From NCBI GenBank assembly GCA_964652155.1, contig CAZZBK010000109.1, forward strand, positions 1-21,149: 21,149 nucleotides of DNA, given 5' to 3'. Below are positions 1 through 7,181 of the stretch, one piece after another (the first letter of the stretch is position 1; every line of letters begins with the position of its first letter). A model generated the notes under the pieces. That model searched no databases. It had not been told where the DNA came from and was given only the letters and a program-made list of their open reading frames with translations. This DNA comes from CAZZBK01 sp964652155. GTDB lineage: Bacteria; Planctomycetota; Planctomycetia; Pirellulales; PNKZ01. The translations under genes and the position numbers were made by a program.

Positions 1-7
1 TCGCCGG

Positions 8-24
8 GGTTTGCTTCGCAAACC
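8..24. repeat. short perfect hairpin at window edge
   Basis: GGTTTGC (8-14) and GCAAACC (18-24) form a 7-bp perfect stem around a TTC loop. No gene is visible around it. It may be the edge of a dispersed repeat whose remainder lies outside the window. Confidence 0.4.
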
Positions 25-45
25 ACCAGCCACCCACAACGGTGA

Positions 46-75
46 CGCTCACACTAGCAGCCGTGTGAGCGTTTT
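46..75. terminator. intrinsic-terminator-like hairpin
   Basis: CGCTCACAC (46-54) pairs perfectly with GTGTGAGCG (63-71) around an 8-nt loop and is followed on the plus strand by TTTT (72-75). It lies just beyond the stop of the minus-strand zinc-ribbon gene at 111. It could end that transcript, although the T-tract lies on the other side, or end a plus-strand transcript entering from outside the window. Confidence 0.5.
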
Positions 76-110
76 CAACGCTCCGATTCATCTGCAATCG
101 ATCGATCTGG

Positions 111-920
111 CTAGAATTTCACGCCGATCCAGGGGCCTTCGATGCCGGCCAAATGGCCCAAGATCAGGCATACAACCAGATAGAACCCGTAGTGCCCCAG
201 GCTGGAGCCGTAATCGAGGTCGTAGCACACGGTGGGAACAGCGGCACCGACGAGAAAAATGGGGGGACCGAGAAACAGCCAGTTCATCGCCGAGAGCTTG
301 ATGTCGAGTGGCAAATACCCGTACACGACCCACAGCCCAAAGTAGACCAGCGTGCAGCAGAGCGTGCGCAACCACAGGGAGCGGCCGCGATAGGGTTCCA
401 ACTCGTCGTCGCGCAGCACGGCGTAACCACCGATCGCCGCGGGGAACGCCATCAGCCACAGGCCCGCGCCGCGCAGCAGCATGTTCTCGCGCAGCCATTC
501 GCCCAGGGCGTGCGCCAGGGCCATCGGCACGACAATCGCCGCACCGAGCAGGATCCATTGTCCTCGGCTGAGCCGGACGTCTTCACGAGCAATCGGGCGA
601 ATATGGCGCTGGGGTGTTTTGGCGTCGGGGCTGCCCGCCCTGATGCTCCCCATGTCGGGCTCGTGAATAACCACCTTCTCTTTGGAAGGGGCCGGTACAG
701 TTGGAGGGGCTGCCGGAGCCGCTTGGGTTGTGGGGGCAGCTTTGCTCGCCACCGGCGCGCGTTTGGCTGTCTTGGCGTCTGCGGGCGGGGGCGCCGCGGG
801 CTCGCCGCGCGGTATTTCGATCGTGTTCTTGCACTTGGGGCACGGCCCCTTCTTGCCGGCGAACTTCTCGTTCACCTGGAACTCTGCGCGACACTGCGGG
901 CATTGAACGCGAATGGGCAT
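111..920 (-). CDS. zinc-ribbon polytopic membrane protein
   Basis: 269-residue protein of unknown function. Residues 5-32 form a zinc ribbon with two CxxC knuckles (C7/C10 and C27/C30), of the kind found at the N-terminus of many planctomycete proteins. A Pro/Ala-rich flexible linker follows (about 40-80). The C-terminal half has about five hydrophobic segments (near 120-140, 148-170, 182-205, 212-232 and 243-262), so it should sit in the inner membrane with the metal-binding head most likely in the cytoplasm. It is transcribed alone: the ACT-domain gene upstream on the same strand is 156 bp away. AT-rich sequence with TATAAG lies just upstream of the start, but no convincing Shine-Dalgarno is seen. 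The ribbon could bind metal, protein or nucleic acid; nothing in the sequence decides which. Confidence 0.85.
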   Translation of the reverse strand: MPIRVQCPQCRAEFQVNEKFAGKKGPCPKCKNTIEIPRGEPAAPPPADAKTAKRAPVASKAAPTTQAAPAAPPTVPAPSKEKVVIHEPDMGSIRAGSPDAKTPQRHIRPIAREDVRLSRGQWILLGAAIVVPMALAHALGEWLRENMLLRGAGLWLMAFPAAIGGYAVLRDDELEPYRGRSLWLRTLCCTLVYFGLWVVYGYLPLDIKLSAMNWLFLGPPIFLVGAAVPTVCYDLDYGSSLGHYGFYLVVCLILGHLAGIEGPWIGVKF

Positions 921-1076
921 CGAGACGCTTATAAATAATGCAGACCAAACGAAACGCGATGCGATGAGGAAATCTAAGTCTTGGCTGTCATGGTCCCCGC
1001 GTCAAGCATTCCACCGCTGGGGAGCAATTTTTCGCCGCCGGAGCACTCCGCCCACGAGAGCGCGCGCTGCCCGGGG

Positions 1077-1568
1077 CTACTGATCCTCGAGCAGATCGGC
1101 TTCGGTGATCATCGTGAAGCCTTTGTTGGCGAGGGTTTCTTGCCCCATCTCGATGTTGTCGACCATCAAGGCCACCGCCGGGCAGCCACGTGGCCGGACC
1201 AGCAACGGATACGCCTGAATGATGTTCACCTCGGCCTGGAGCAGCGCCGTGCAGACCTTGAGCAACGGCTGCTCGTCATCGGGCAGCTCGACGCCGATCA
1301 GGTCCGACTCGATCAGGGCCAGCCCGGCCCGCTCGAGGATCTCGCGTCCCTGTTCAGGATGCGACAGCAGGAACCGCACGAAGGCGCACTCGGCCGAGTC
1401 GACGATCGACAGGGCCACGATTTTGACCTGACTTTTCTCGAAGCGGCGGACCACTTCGAGGAGTTGCCCGACCTTGTTCTCGAGGAACACGGTGAATTGC
1501 CGGATCGACGGATAATCGCGACCCCGCATGGTGCCCAAATTGTTCACAATCCCTTCATCGGTGCTCAT
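1077..1568 (-). CDS. tandem ACT-domain protein
   Basis: 163 residues, almost entirely two ACT-type ligand-binding modules (about 20-90 and 97-160). Each has a beta-strand start, a GQL/GRE-type turn before the first helix and the second beta-alpha-beta half. ACT domains usually sense amino acids and regulate enzymes of amino-acid metabolism. Stand-alone relatives are sometimes labelled acetolactate synthase in databases, but there is no catalytic domain here. The ATG at 1568 is preceded by a strong promoter (1575-1603) only six bases away, so the first start implies a leaderless mRNA; Met14 (codon start 1529) is an alternative. It is divergent from the thioesterase gene. The ligand and the regulated target cannot be told from the sequence. 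Confidence 0.82.
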   Translation of the reverse strand: MSTDEGIVNNLGTMRGRDYPSIRQFTVFLENKVGQLLEVVRRFEKSQVKIVALSIVDSAECAFVRFLLSHPEQGREILERAGLALIESDLIGVELPDDEQPLLKVCTALLQAEVNIIQAYPLLVRPRGCPAVALMVDNIEMGQETLANKGFTMITEADLLEDQ

Positions 1569-1574
1569 GGCAGA

Positions 1575-1603
1575 ACTATAAACGGGCCCTGAGGTTCCGT
1601 CAA
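1575..1603 (-). promoter_or_regulatory. sigma70-type promoter of the ACT gene
   Basis: Read on the minus strand: TTGACG (1603-1598), a 17-bp spacer, then TATAGT (1580-1575). Both hexamers are close to consensus with ideal spacing. The expected transcription start is at about 1569-1568, on the A of the ATG. Confidence 0.6.
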
Positions 1604-1677
1604 CGAGTCCAACGCCATCTCAGGTGCAAGGCAAGATCCATTGAGCATCGTTGTTTGGATCGATGATCGGCACCCCC

Positions 1678-1706
1678 TTGGGATGGTTGGCTGGCAAACC
1701 TAGAAT
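1678..1706 (+). promoter_or_regulatory. probable promoter of the thioesterase gene
   Basis: TTGGGA (1678-1683), 17-bp spacer, TAGAAT (1701-1706). It is placed 42 bp before the ATG at 1749 in the 180-bp divergent intergenic region. The -35 is a moderate match. Confidence 0.45.
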
Positions 1707-1748
1707 GGGCCGTCGATTGCCAATCTGTTGTCGAGCCGTGAGCCCCTT

Positions 1749-2144
1749 ATGAACGAGCATCAGATTCCCATTCGGGTCCGCTACCAAGAGACCGACGCGA
1801 TGGGCATCTTGCACCACGCCAACTACTTGACCTACTTCGAGATGGGTCGAACCGAGATGCTCCGCGCAGCGGGGCATTCGTACCGCGATATTGAAGCGTC
1901 AGGCACCTTTATGGTGGTCGTGAAAATCGGCTGCCGGTACATCCGACCGGCCAAGTACGATGACCTGCTCACGCTGCGAACCCGGACGGTGCGCGTGACC
2001 GCGGCGAAGATCGAGCACGAGTACCATTTAATGCGCGGCGAGGAACTGCTCGCCGAGGGGCACAGCACGCTGGCGTGCGTCGACGCGCAAGGGACCGTGC
2101 AGCGGATTCCCGAATGGCTCCGATCGGCCACGCCCCAGGAATAG
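1749..2144 (+). CDS. YbgC/FcbJ-family acyl-CoA thioesterase
   Basis: 131-residue single hotdog-fold protein of the 4-hydroxybenzoyl-CoA thioesterase / YbgC family, which hydrolyses acyl-CoA thioesters in the cytoplasm. The family signature is clear near the N-terminus: RYQETDAMGILHHANY followed by FEMGR, with Asp16 as the expected catalytic residue. Length is normal for the family. A TTG at 1728 would add seven residues, but the ATG at 1749 fits the start of the fold better; the Shine-Dalgarno is weak in either case. The gene stands alone, without the tol-pal genes that flank ybgC in proteobacteria, so a Tol role is not implied. Substrate unknown. Confidence 0.88.
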   Translation: MNEHQIPIRVRYQETDAMGILHHANYLTYFEMGRTEMLRAAGHSYRDIEASGTFMVVVKIGCRYIRPAKYDDLLTLRTRTVRVTAAKIEHEYHLMRGEELLAEGHSTLACVDAQGTVQRIPEWLRSATPQE

Positions 2145-2252
2145 ACGCCTATCCCTTAATGGTTAATTAGGTTCAAGTTATGTCGTAAATCATCGGCATG
2201 TCCTGAGGCTAATTTTTCTTGCGACGGGTAGCAGGTCTCCCTACCATAAGGA

Positions 2253-5200
2253 TTGGTTAAAAGGCTGAGATCATTTCCTTGGGGCATCAGCCACGTTTTT
2301 GTGGCGCTAGGCAGGGTCACTCCCGTGGATTGGAATGTATGGCGCCGATGGCGAAGGTGTTCGACGCGGAGCCAAGCCTCTGCGCGTCGTCAAACTCGCC
2401 TGCGTTGGGAGCCTCTGGAAGAGCGTCGCCTGCTCACGGTCAGTCCCCTGGCCGCCAACACCCCCTCGGTCACCGCTGCGATCACCAGCGAAGATGAGCA
2501 AACGGCCAATGGGCTGATCTTTACCCGCAACGCGCTCGACGGTGCCGAGGTGAGTTTTCTCAAGATCACGTCGATCAACGGAGGAACGCTGTATCTGAGC
2601 GATGGCGTGACGTCGATTCATGACGGCAACTTTATTGACTTCGACGACGGGGTGAACGGTCTGAAGTTTACGCCCTTCTCGGACTCGGTGAGCTCCGGCA
2701 GTTTTGTGGCCCAGGCTGCGGTGTCGAATAGCGACAGCGGACTGGGGGGCGAGTTGGTCACGGCGGACATCACCGTGACCCCGGTCAACGACGCGCCGAT
2801 CGCGGGGGATGATCTGCTGGCGAACATCGCTCAAGACAGCGGCACGCAGACGATCAGCATCAGCGCGCTGCTGATCAATGACGTGTCAGGACCGGCCAAC
2901 GAGAGCGATCAAACGCTCACGTTTCTCACGGTCAGTAACCCCATCGGCGGCGACGTCTCGATCAGTGGCTCGACGGTGCTGTTCACGCCCACGGCGCACT
3001 ACAGCGGCGCGGCCAGTTTTCAATACACGATTGAAGACAATGGCCAAACCAACGGCGGCGACGATTTTCTCTCTTCGACTGCGAACGTGAGTTTGACCAT
3101 TTACGAGACCAACGCCCCGCCCTTGGGTGGCAACGACGCGCTGAGCAGCGTGGCCGAGGATAGCGCGGGGCGTACCATGAGTTTCGCCAGTTTGCTGGTC
3201 AACGACGCACCGGGCCCCAGCTTTGAGAGCAACCAATCGTTGACGATCATCTCGATCGGCAGCGAAGTCGGCGGCAACGCCTCGTTTACGGGGTCGAGCA
3301 TTCTGTTCACGCCCGACGCCCATTTCAACGGCACGGCCAGTTTTGTCTACACGATTCAGGACGACGGCACGACCGATGGCCTGTTCGATCCTCAAACCGC
3401 CGACGTGACGGTGTCGTTTACGGTGACGGAAGTCAATGATCCGCCCGTCGGCGCGAGCAACTCGATCAGCGACATTTCCGAAGATGACGCGGTGTACAGC
3501 ATCCCCTTTGGCACGTTACTGAGCGACGACTCGCCGGGGCCGACCGATGAGAGCAACCAACAACTCACAGTCAGCGGGGTGGGTAACGCGCTGGGCGGCA
3601 CGGTCTCGATCAGCGGCACGGAAGTCCTGTTCTATCCCACGCTCGATTACAACGGCCCGGCCGGTTTCGTTTATACGCTGCGCGACAACGGGACCACGGC
3701 CGGAGCTGACGATCCAAAATCCTCGACCGCCTCGGTGACGTTTAATATTAGCGCGGTGAACGATCCGCCCACGGGCGGCGACGATCCGCTGTCGAGCGTG
3801 AACGAGGACAGTGGCGTCCGCACCATCAGCTTTGCCACGCTGCTTGGCAACGACGGCATGGGGCCAACAAACGAGAGCAATCAATCGCTGACGATCGTCG
3901 GCGTGAACAGCGCTGTCGGCGGCACGGTGAGCATCAGCGGCTCGAATGTCCGTTTCAGTCCCACGGCCAACTTTCATGGCACCGCCAGTTTCAGCTACGT
4001 GCTGCAAGATGACGGCACGTCGTTTGGCGTGAGCGACCCACAAACGAGCAGCGCCGTCGCGAGTTTTCCGATCATCGAGGTGAACGACGCCCCCACGGCC
4101 AACGCCGACGCGCCGTCACCGTTGACCGACTCGAATCCGCGCGCCTTGAGCTTTGTCAGCCTGTTGAGCAACGACAACGCGGGGCCCCCAGACGAGAGCG
4201 CCCAGACGCTTACCATTATCGGCGTCAGTAATCCGGTCGGCGGCACGGTCGCGCTCAGCGGCAGCAATGTGATCTTTACCCCCACGGGCGGTTTCAGCGG
4301 CCAAGCCAGTTTTAACTACACGGCCCAAGACAACGGGACCACGGCGGGCGCCAATGACTTCCGCACCGCGCAAGGCTCGGTCAGCTTTTCGGCCGCAGCG
4401 GTCAACACCGCTCCGATCAACACCCTGCCGGCACCCATCACCACGAGCGAAGACCTGCCCACGGCCATCACCGGCGTGTCGATCAGCGATATCGACGCCG
4501 GGTCGGCCAGCATCGCGGTCTCGCTGAGCGTGGCTCACGGCTCGCTCACGCTCAGCACCGGCGTGGCCCTAGGCCTGTCGGCGGAGCAAATCAGCGGCAA
4601 CGCGTCCGCCACGGTCCGCATCACCGCGCCGCTACTGGCCATCAACAATACCCTCGGCAACATCGCGGGGCTAAGCTATCAAGGCGCGCTCAACTACGTC
4701 GGCAGCGATCTGCTCACGGTCGTCTCCAATGACCTCGGCAACTCCGGCAGCGGCACGCCCCTGACCGACTCCGACTCCTTGGCCATCACGCTCAACGTCC
4801 AAAACGCCGCGCCACACGTCACGCGCATCAACGGCACGACGGCTCAATTGGCCGGCACCAGCCTTAGCGACCAATTCACGATCAACTTCTCGTCGGCGAC
4901 CGGGTACTCGGTCATTGCCAACGGCCTAGCACTCGCCGCCAGCAACTTCGCGGGCATCACGGCCCTGCTGTTCGACGGCCGCGGTGGCAACGACACGCTC
5001 ACGGTCAACAGCTTGGCCGGTGTCACCGACTCCGTCACCTTGCAACCCAACGGCCTGTTGCTCGACGGCCCCACGGTCCACCTGCAAGCCGACCGCTTCG
5101 AGACGATCATCGCCGTGGGCCAAAGCGAAGACAACGCCACGTTCACCGGCTCCAGCGGCGTCGATGTCCTGTACGGCTTCCCCGATCACGAGCAAATTCA

Positions 5201-6317
5201 AACCAGCGGCACGAGTCATTTTCTCAATGGCTTTGGCAGCTTCAGCGCCCAGTCGGGCGGCGGCATCGACACGGCCATCCTCAGCGGCAGCAACGGCAAC
5301 GACACGTTCGTCGGCAGTTCCACCACCTGCACGCTCAGCGGTGCCGGCTACCAACTCCAGACCACCGGCTACTCCGCCGTCTACGCCTTTGCCGGCAACG
5401 GAGGAACCGATGTCGCCACCCTCAACGACTCCAGCGGCGATGATATCTTTGGCTGCATCAAGGAATTTGCCTCGTTGCAACGACCGGGCAGCTACTTCTA
5501 TCAGACGCTGTTTTTTAACCAGTACACGGCTGCTCCCACGCTCGGCGGCGACGACCTGGCCTTCGTCTTCGACTCCAGTGGCGACGACACCTTCACCGGC
5601 AGCCCCACTCAGGCACGCATCGAAGGCCCCGGCTACAACACCACCCTCAACAACTACGATCGGGTGTTCTCCTTCCACGCTTTCGGTGGCAACGATACGG
5701 TGCAGCTCAACGGCTCCAGTGGTGACGACACCTTCACCGGCTTGCCCCAATTCAGCGTGCTGAGCGGTCCCAACTATTTTCTGCAAGTCGGAGCCTACGC
5801 CAGCGTCAATGTCGACGCCTCGACCGGGGGCGCTGACACGGCGCTGCTCTATGGCTCTAGCGGCAACGACACCTTCACCGCGCGACCTACGCTTGGCACG
5901 CTCGTGGGCCAAGCGTACTCGTTGCAGGTCTCCTCGTTCCGTTACGTGTACGCCGACGCCTCGCAGGGGGGAACCGATGCCGCCACGCTCCACGACTCGA
6001 CCGGCGACGAGACCTTCAATGGCCTCGCCGACTTCAGTTCGCTCAGCGGCGCGGCGTTCTTCTATCAGGCCACCGGTTTTGGCACCGTTGCGGCCGCTCC
6101 CTCGGCCGGTGGCAACGACCTGGCGCTGTTCTACGACTCGCTCGGCAGCGACATCGTCACCCTCGGCGGCGCGCAGGCCGATATCCAATTCCCCAGCACT
6201 CGAGTGACCGTCAGCAGCTACGGTCGCGTCGTGGCCACCAAAAGCAATGCCGGGACCGATCGCGTCCTCCGCTCGGCGATCAACTACAGCTTTGCGACCG
6301 TCGGCAACTGGCTCTAA
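2253..6317 (+). CDS. giant repeat surface protein with LEPR-XLL-type tag
   Basis: 1354 residues. A basic leader (about 1-48, many Arg) runs into WEPLEERRLLT, the planctomycete LEPR-XLL-type N-terminal motif found on very large exported proteins. A first cadherin-like module (about 60-178) is followed by five repeats of 108, 108, 108, 108 and 107 residues (179-717), each opening with N-D/A-x-P and containing NDxxGP, ESxQ and a GG-V-SG-V-F-P strand set. These resemble cadherin-like or tandem-95-type Ig folds. A related, diverged module follows (718-855). The C-terminal part (960-1335) is eight units of about 47 residues, each with an SSGDDTFTG-like RTX-reminiscent turn. The start is probably TTG at 2253 (AAGGA directly abuts it, which is poor spacing); GTG at 2301 or 2325 are alternatives. 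There is no enzymatic domain, so adhesion or envelope structure is likely. No sorting signal is evident at the C-terminus. Confidence 0.85.
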   Translation: MVKRLRSFPWGISHVFVALGRVTPVDWNVWRRWRRCSTRSQASARRQTRLRWEPLEERRLLTVSPLAANTPSVTAAITSEDEQTANGLIFTRNALDGAEVSFLKITSINGGTLYLSDGVTSIHDGNFIDFDDGVNGLKFTPFSDSVSSGSFVAQAAVSNSDSGLGGELVTADITVTPVNDAPIAGDDLLANIAQDSGTQTISISALLINDVSGPANESDQTLTFLTVSNPIGGDVSISGSTVLFTPTAHYSGAASFQYTIEDNGQTNGGDDFLSSTANVSLTIYETNAPPLGGNDALSSVAEDSAGRTMSFASLLVNDAPGPSFESNQSLTIISIGSEVGGNASFTGSSILFTPDAHFNGTASFVYTIQDDGTTDGLFDPQTADVTVSFTVTEVNDPPVGASNSISDISEDDAVYSIPFGTLLSDDSPGPTDESNQQLTVSGVGNALGGTVSISGTEVLFYPTLDYNGPAGFVYTLRDNGTTAGADDPKSSTASVTFNISAVNDPPTGGDDPLSSVNEDSGVRTISFATLLGNDGMGPTNESNQSLTIVGVNSAVGGTVSISGSNVRFSPTANFHGTASFSYVLQDDGTSFGVSDPQTSSAVASFPIIEVNDAPTANADAPSPLTDSNPRALSFVSLLSNDNAGPPDESAQTLTIIGVSNPVGGTVALSGSNVIFTPTGGFSGQASFNYTAQDNGTTAGANDFRTAQGSVSFSAAAVNTAPINTLPAPITTSEDLPTAITGVSISDIDAGSASIAVSLSVAHGSLTLSTGVALGLSAEQISGNASATVRITAPLLAINNTLGNIAGLSYQGALNYVGSDLLTVVSNDLGNSGSGTPLTDSDSLAITLNVQNAAPHVTRINGTTAQLAGTSLSDQFTINFSSATGYSVIANGLALAASNFAGITALLFDGRGGNDTLTVNSLAGVTDSVTLQPNGLLLDGPTVHLQADRFETIIAVGQSEDNATFTGSSGVDVLYGFPDHEQIQTSGTSHFLNGFGSFSAQSGGGIDTAILSGSNGNDTFVGSSTTCTLSGAGYQLQTTGYSAVYAFAGNGGTDVATLNDSSGDDIFGCIKEFASLQRPGSYFYQTLFFNQYTAAPTLGGDDLAFVFDSSGDDTFTGSPTQARIEGPGYNTTLNNYDRVFSFHAFGGNDTVQLNGSSGDDTFTGLPQFSVLSGPNYFLQVGAYASVNVDASTGGADTALLYGSSGNDTFTARPTLGTLVGQAYSLQVSSFRYVYADASQGGTDAATLHDSTGDETFNGLADFSSLSGAAFFYQATGFGTVAAAPSAGGNDLALFYDSLGSDIVTLGGAQADIQFPSTRVTVSSYGRVVATKSNAGTDRVLRSAINYSFATVGNWL
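2787..4403 (+). repeat. five 108-residue cadherin/Ig-like protein repeats
   Basis: Codons 179-717 of the surface protein. The units start at residues 179, 287, 395, 503 and 611, so the first four are exactly 108 residues and the last 107. Conserved landmarks in each unit are the opening N-x-x-P, a central ESxQxLT, GG-x-x-S-x-SG, F-x-P and D-G/N-GxT. Protein-level conservation is clear while the DNA has diverged, so these are old duplications. Confidence 0.85.
5130..6257 (+). repeat. eight 47-residue RTX-like protein repeats
   Basis: Codons 960-1335. The units start at residues 960 (46 long, degenerate), 1006, 1053 (48 long), 1101, 1148, 1195, 1242 and 1289. Typical unit: D-x-A-x-L-x-x-SSGDDTFTG, a strand ending L-x-G-x-x-Y, an aromatic-rich strand, then A-x-x-GG-x. 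Each unit has one Asp/Gly turn rather than the consecutive nonapeptides of classical RTX. The last unit is degraded. Confidence 0.8.
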
Positions 6318-6325
6318 GCTTGTCT

Positions 6326-6401
6326 GACCATTCAAGGCCAGGGAGCTGCCCTGTGCCAGCGCGCTCCCCAGAGAGCTTGCGGCCTGTAGCGTTTAATGGT
6401 C
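6326..6401 (+). terminator. possible structured 3' end of the surface-protein gene
   Basis: GACCATT (6326-6332) pairs with AATGGTC (6395-6401), and inside it CAGGG (6339-6343) pairs with CCCTG (6349-6353). It starts nine bases after the stop codon. There is no T-tract, so termination is a guess. Confidence 0.25.
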
Positions 6402-6510
6402 CTTGGGCTCCCGACCGCTCCGTCGTCGGCATCGATCGCGGTAATTGTTCATCGAAACGGTCGATAACATCCCTGATGGCGACAACCCCCTTCGATCCAT
6501 GAGGTGATCT

Positions 6511-7110
6511 ATGCGACGGTCGATGCTGGCAGTGCCCCTGTTCTCACTCGCGTGGTTTCTCGGCAGCGTTGACGAGGTCCAGGCTCAAATCTCATTCGGC
6601 GGTCGAGGCTTCGGCATCTCGATTGGCGGTCCCACGTATGTCGGGCCTCATGGCTATGGCAACCCCTACGGCTACCGTGGCGGCGTGAACGTGGGTGTCG
6701 GCATCGTGGCCCCGTCGCCGACGTACTATCATCACAACGGTGGGGGCGCGCAGCGCCGCGTGGTCGAAAATCCGCTCCCGCGTGTTGGGGCCCACTTACC
6801 CATCAAGATCGTCCGCAACGATGAATTCGATGCGCCACTCTCCTACACGCTCAATGACCACGAGTACAAAATTCGCCCCGGCGAGAGCCAATGGCTGCTG
6901 AACGATCGGGACTGGGAAATCGAATTCGATCGCGGCGGCGACTTTGGCCTGGCCCGCTACTCGATGTCCCCCGGCATCTACACCTTCAAGCTCACCAAGC
7001 AGGGCTGGGAGATATTCCACGACGACGATCTCAGCAAGCTGAGCGTGACCAGCGAGTCCAAAGGGGCCAAGGACAACGCCCCATCACCACGCCCCAAGGA
7101 TCTCGAGTAG
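6511..7110 (+). CDS. secreted Gly-rich protein of unknown function
   Basis: 199 residues. An N-terminal signal peptide (MRRS, then a hydrophobic core, then VQA-Q cleavage near residue 25) is followed by a Gly/Tyr/Pro-rich low-complexity stretch (about 29-65). Next comes a compact domain of about 85 residues (90-175) rich in charged and aromatic residues, and a polar tail. A well-placed GAGGTG Shine-Dalgarno eight bases before the ATG supports the start. I do not recognise the C-terminal domain; its alternating pattern suggests a small beta-sheet fold. The protein should be periplasmic or extracellular. It lies downstream of the giant surface protein on the same strand, but a 193-bp gap makes co-transcription uncertain. 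Confidence 0.75.
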   Translation: MRRSMLAVPLFSLAWFLGSVDEVQAQISFGGRGFGISIGGPTYVGPHGYGNPYGYRGGVNVGVGIVAPSPTYYHHNGGGAQRRVVENPLPRVGAHLPIKIVRNDEFDAPLSYTLNDHEYKIRPGESQWLLNDRDWEIEFDRGGDFGLARYSMSPGIYTFKLTKQGWEIFHDDDLSKLSVTSESKGAKDNAPSPRPKDLE

Positions 7111-7135
7111 CTTGCAGGGCAGACTGCCTTGAACA

Positions 7136-7155
7136 CCTCTCCCGCAAGGGAGAGG
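7136..7155. terminator. bidirectional hairpin with GCAA tetraloop
   Basis: CCTCTCCC (7136-7143) pairs perfectly with GGGAGAGG (7148-7155) around a GNRA-type GCAA loop. It lies in the 71-bp gap between two convergent genes (stops at 7110 and 7182), the place for a shared terminator. There is no T-tract on either side. Confidence 0.5.
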
Positions 7156-7181
7156 GAGCAATCTACAGCCACCTGACTTAC

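Noticed and set aside
1620..1877. 85-codon minus-strand frame upstream of and antisense to the thioesterase start
   Set aside because: Most of it is antisense to the thioesterase gene and it overlaps the divergent promoter region. A degraded gene remnant at 1620-1727 cannot be excluded but has no support.
5130..6257. Classical RTX toxin region
   Set aside because: The acidic Gly turns occur once per 47 residues, not as consecutive nonapeptides, and no type I secretion genes are nearby.
4926..6335. 469-codon minus-strand open frame under the 47-residue repeats
   Set aside because: Repetitive antisense of the repeat array; composition follows the repeat DNA.
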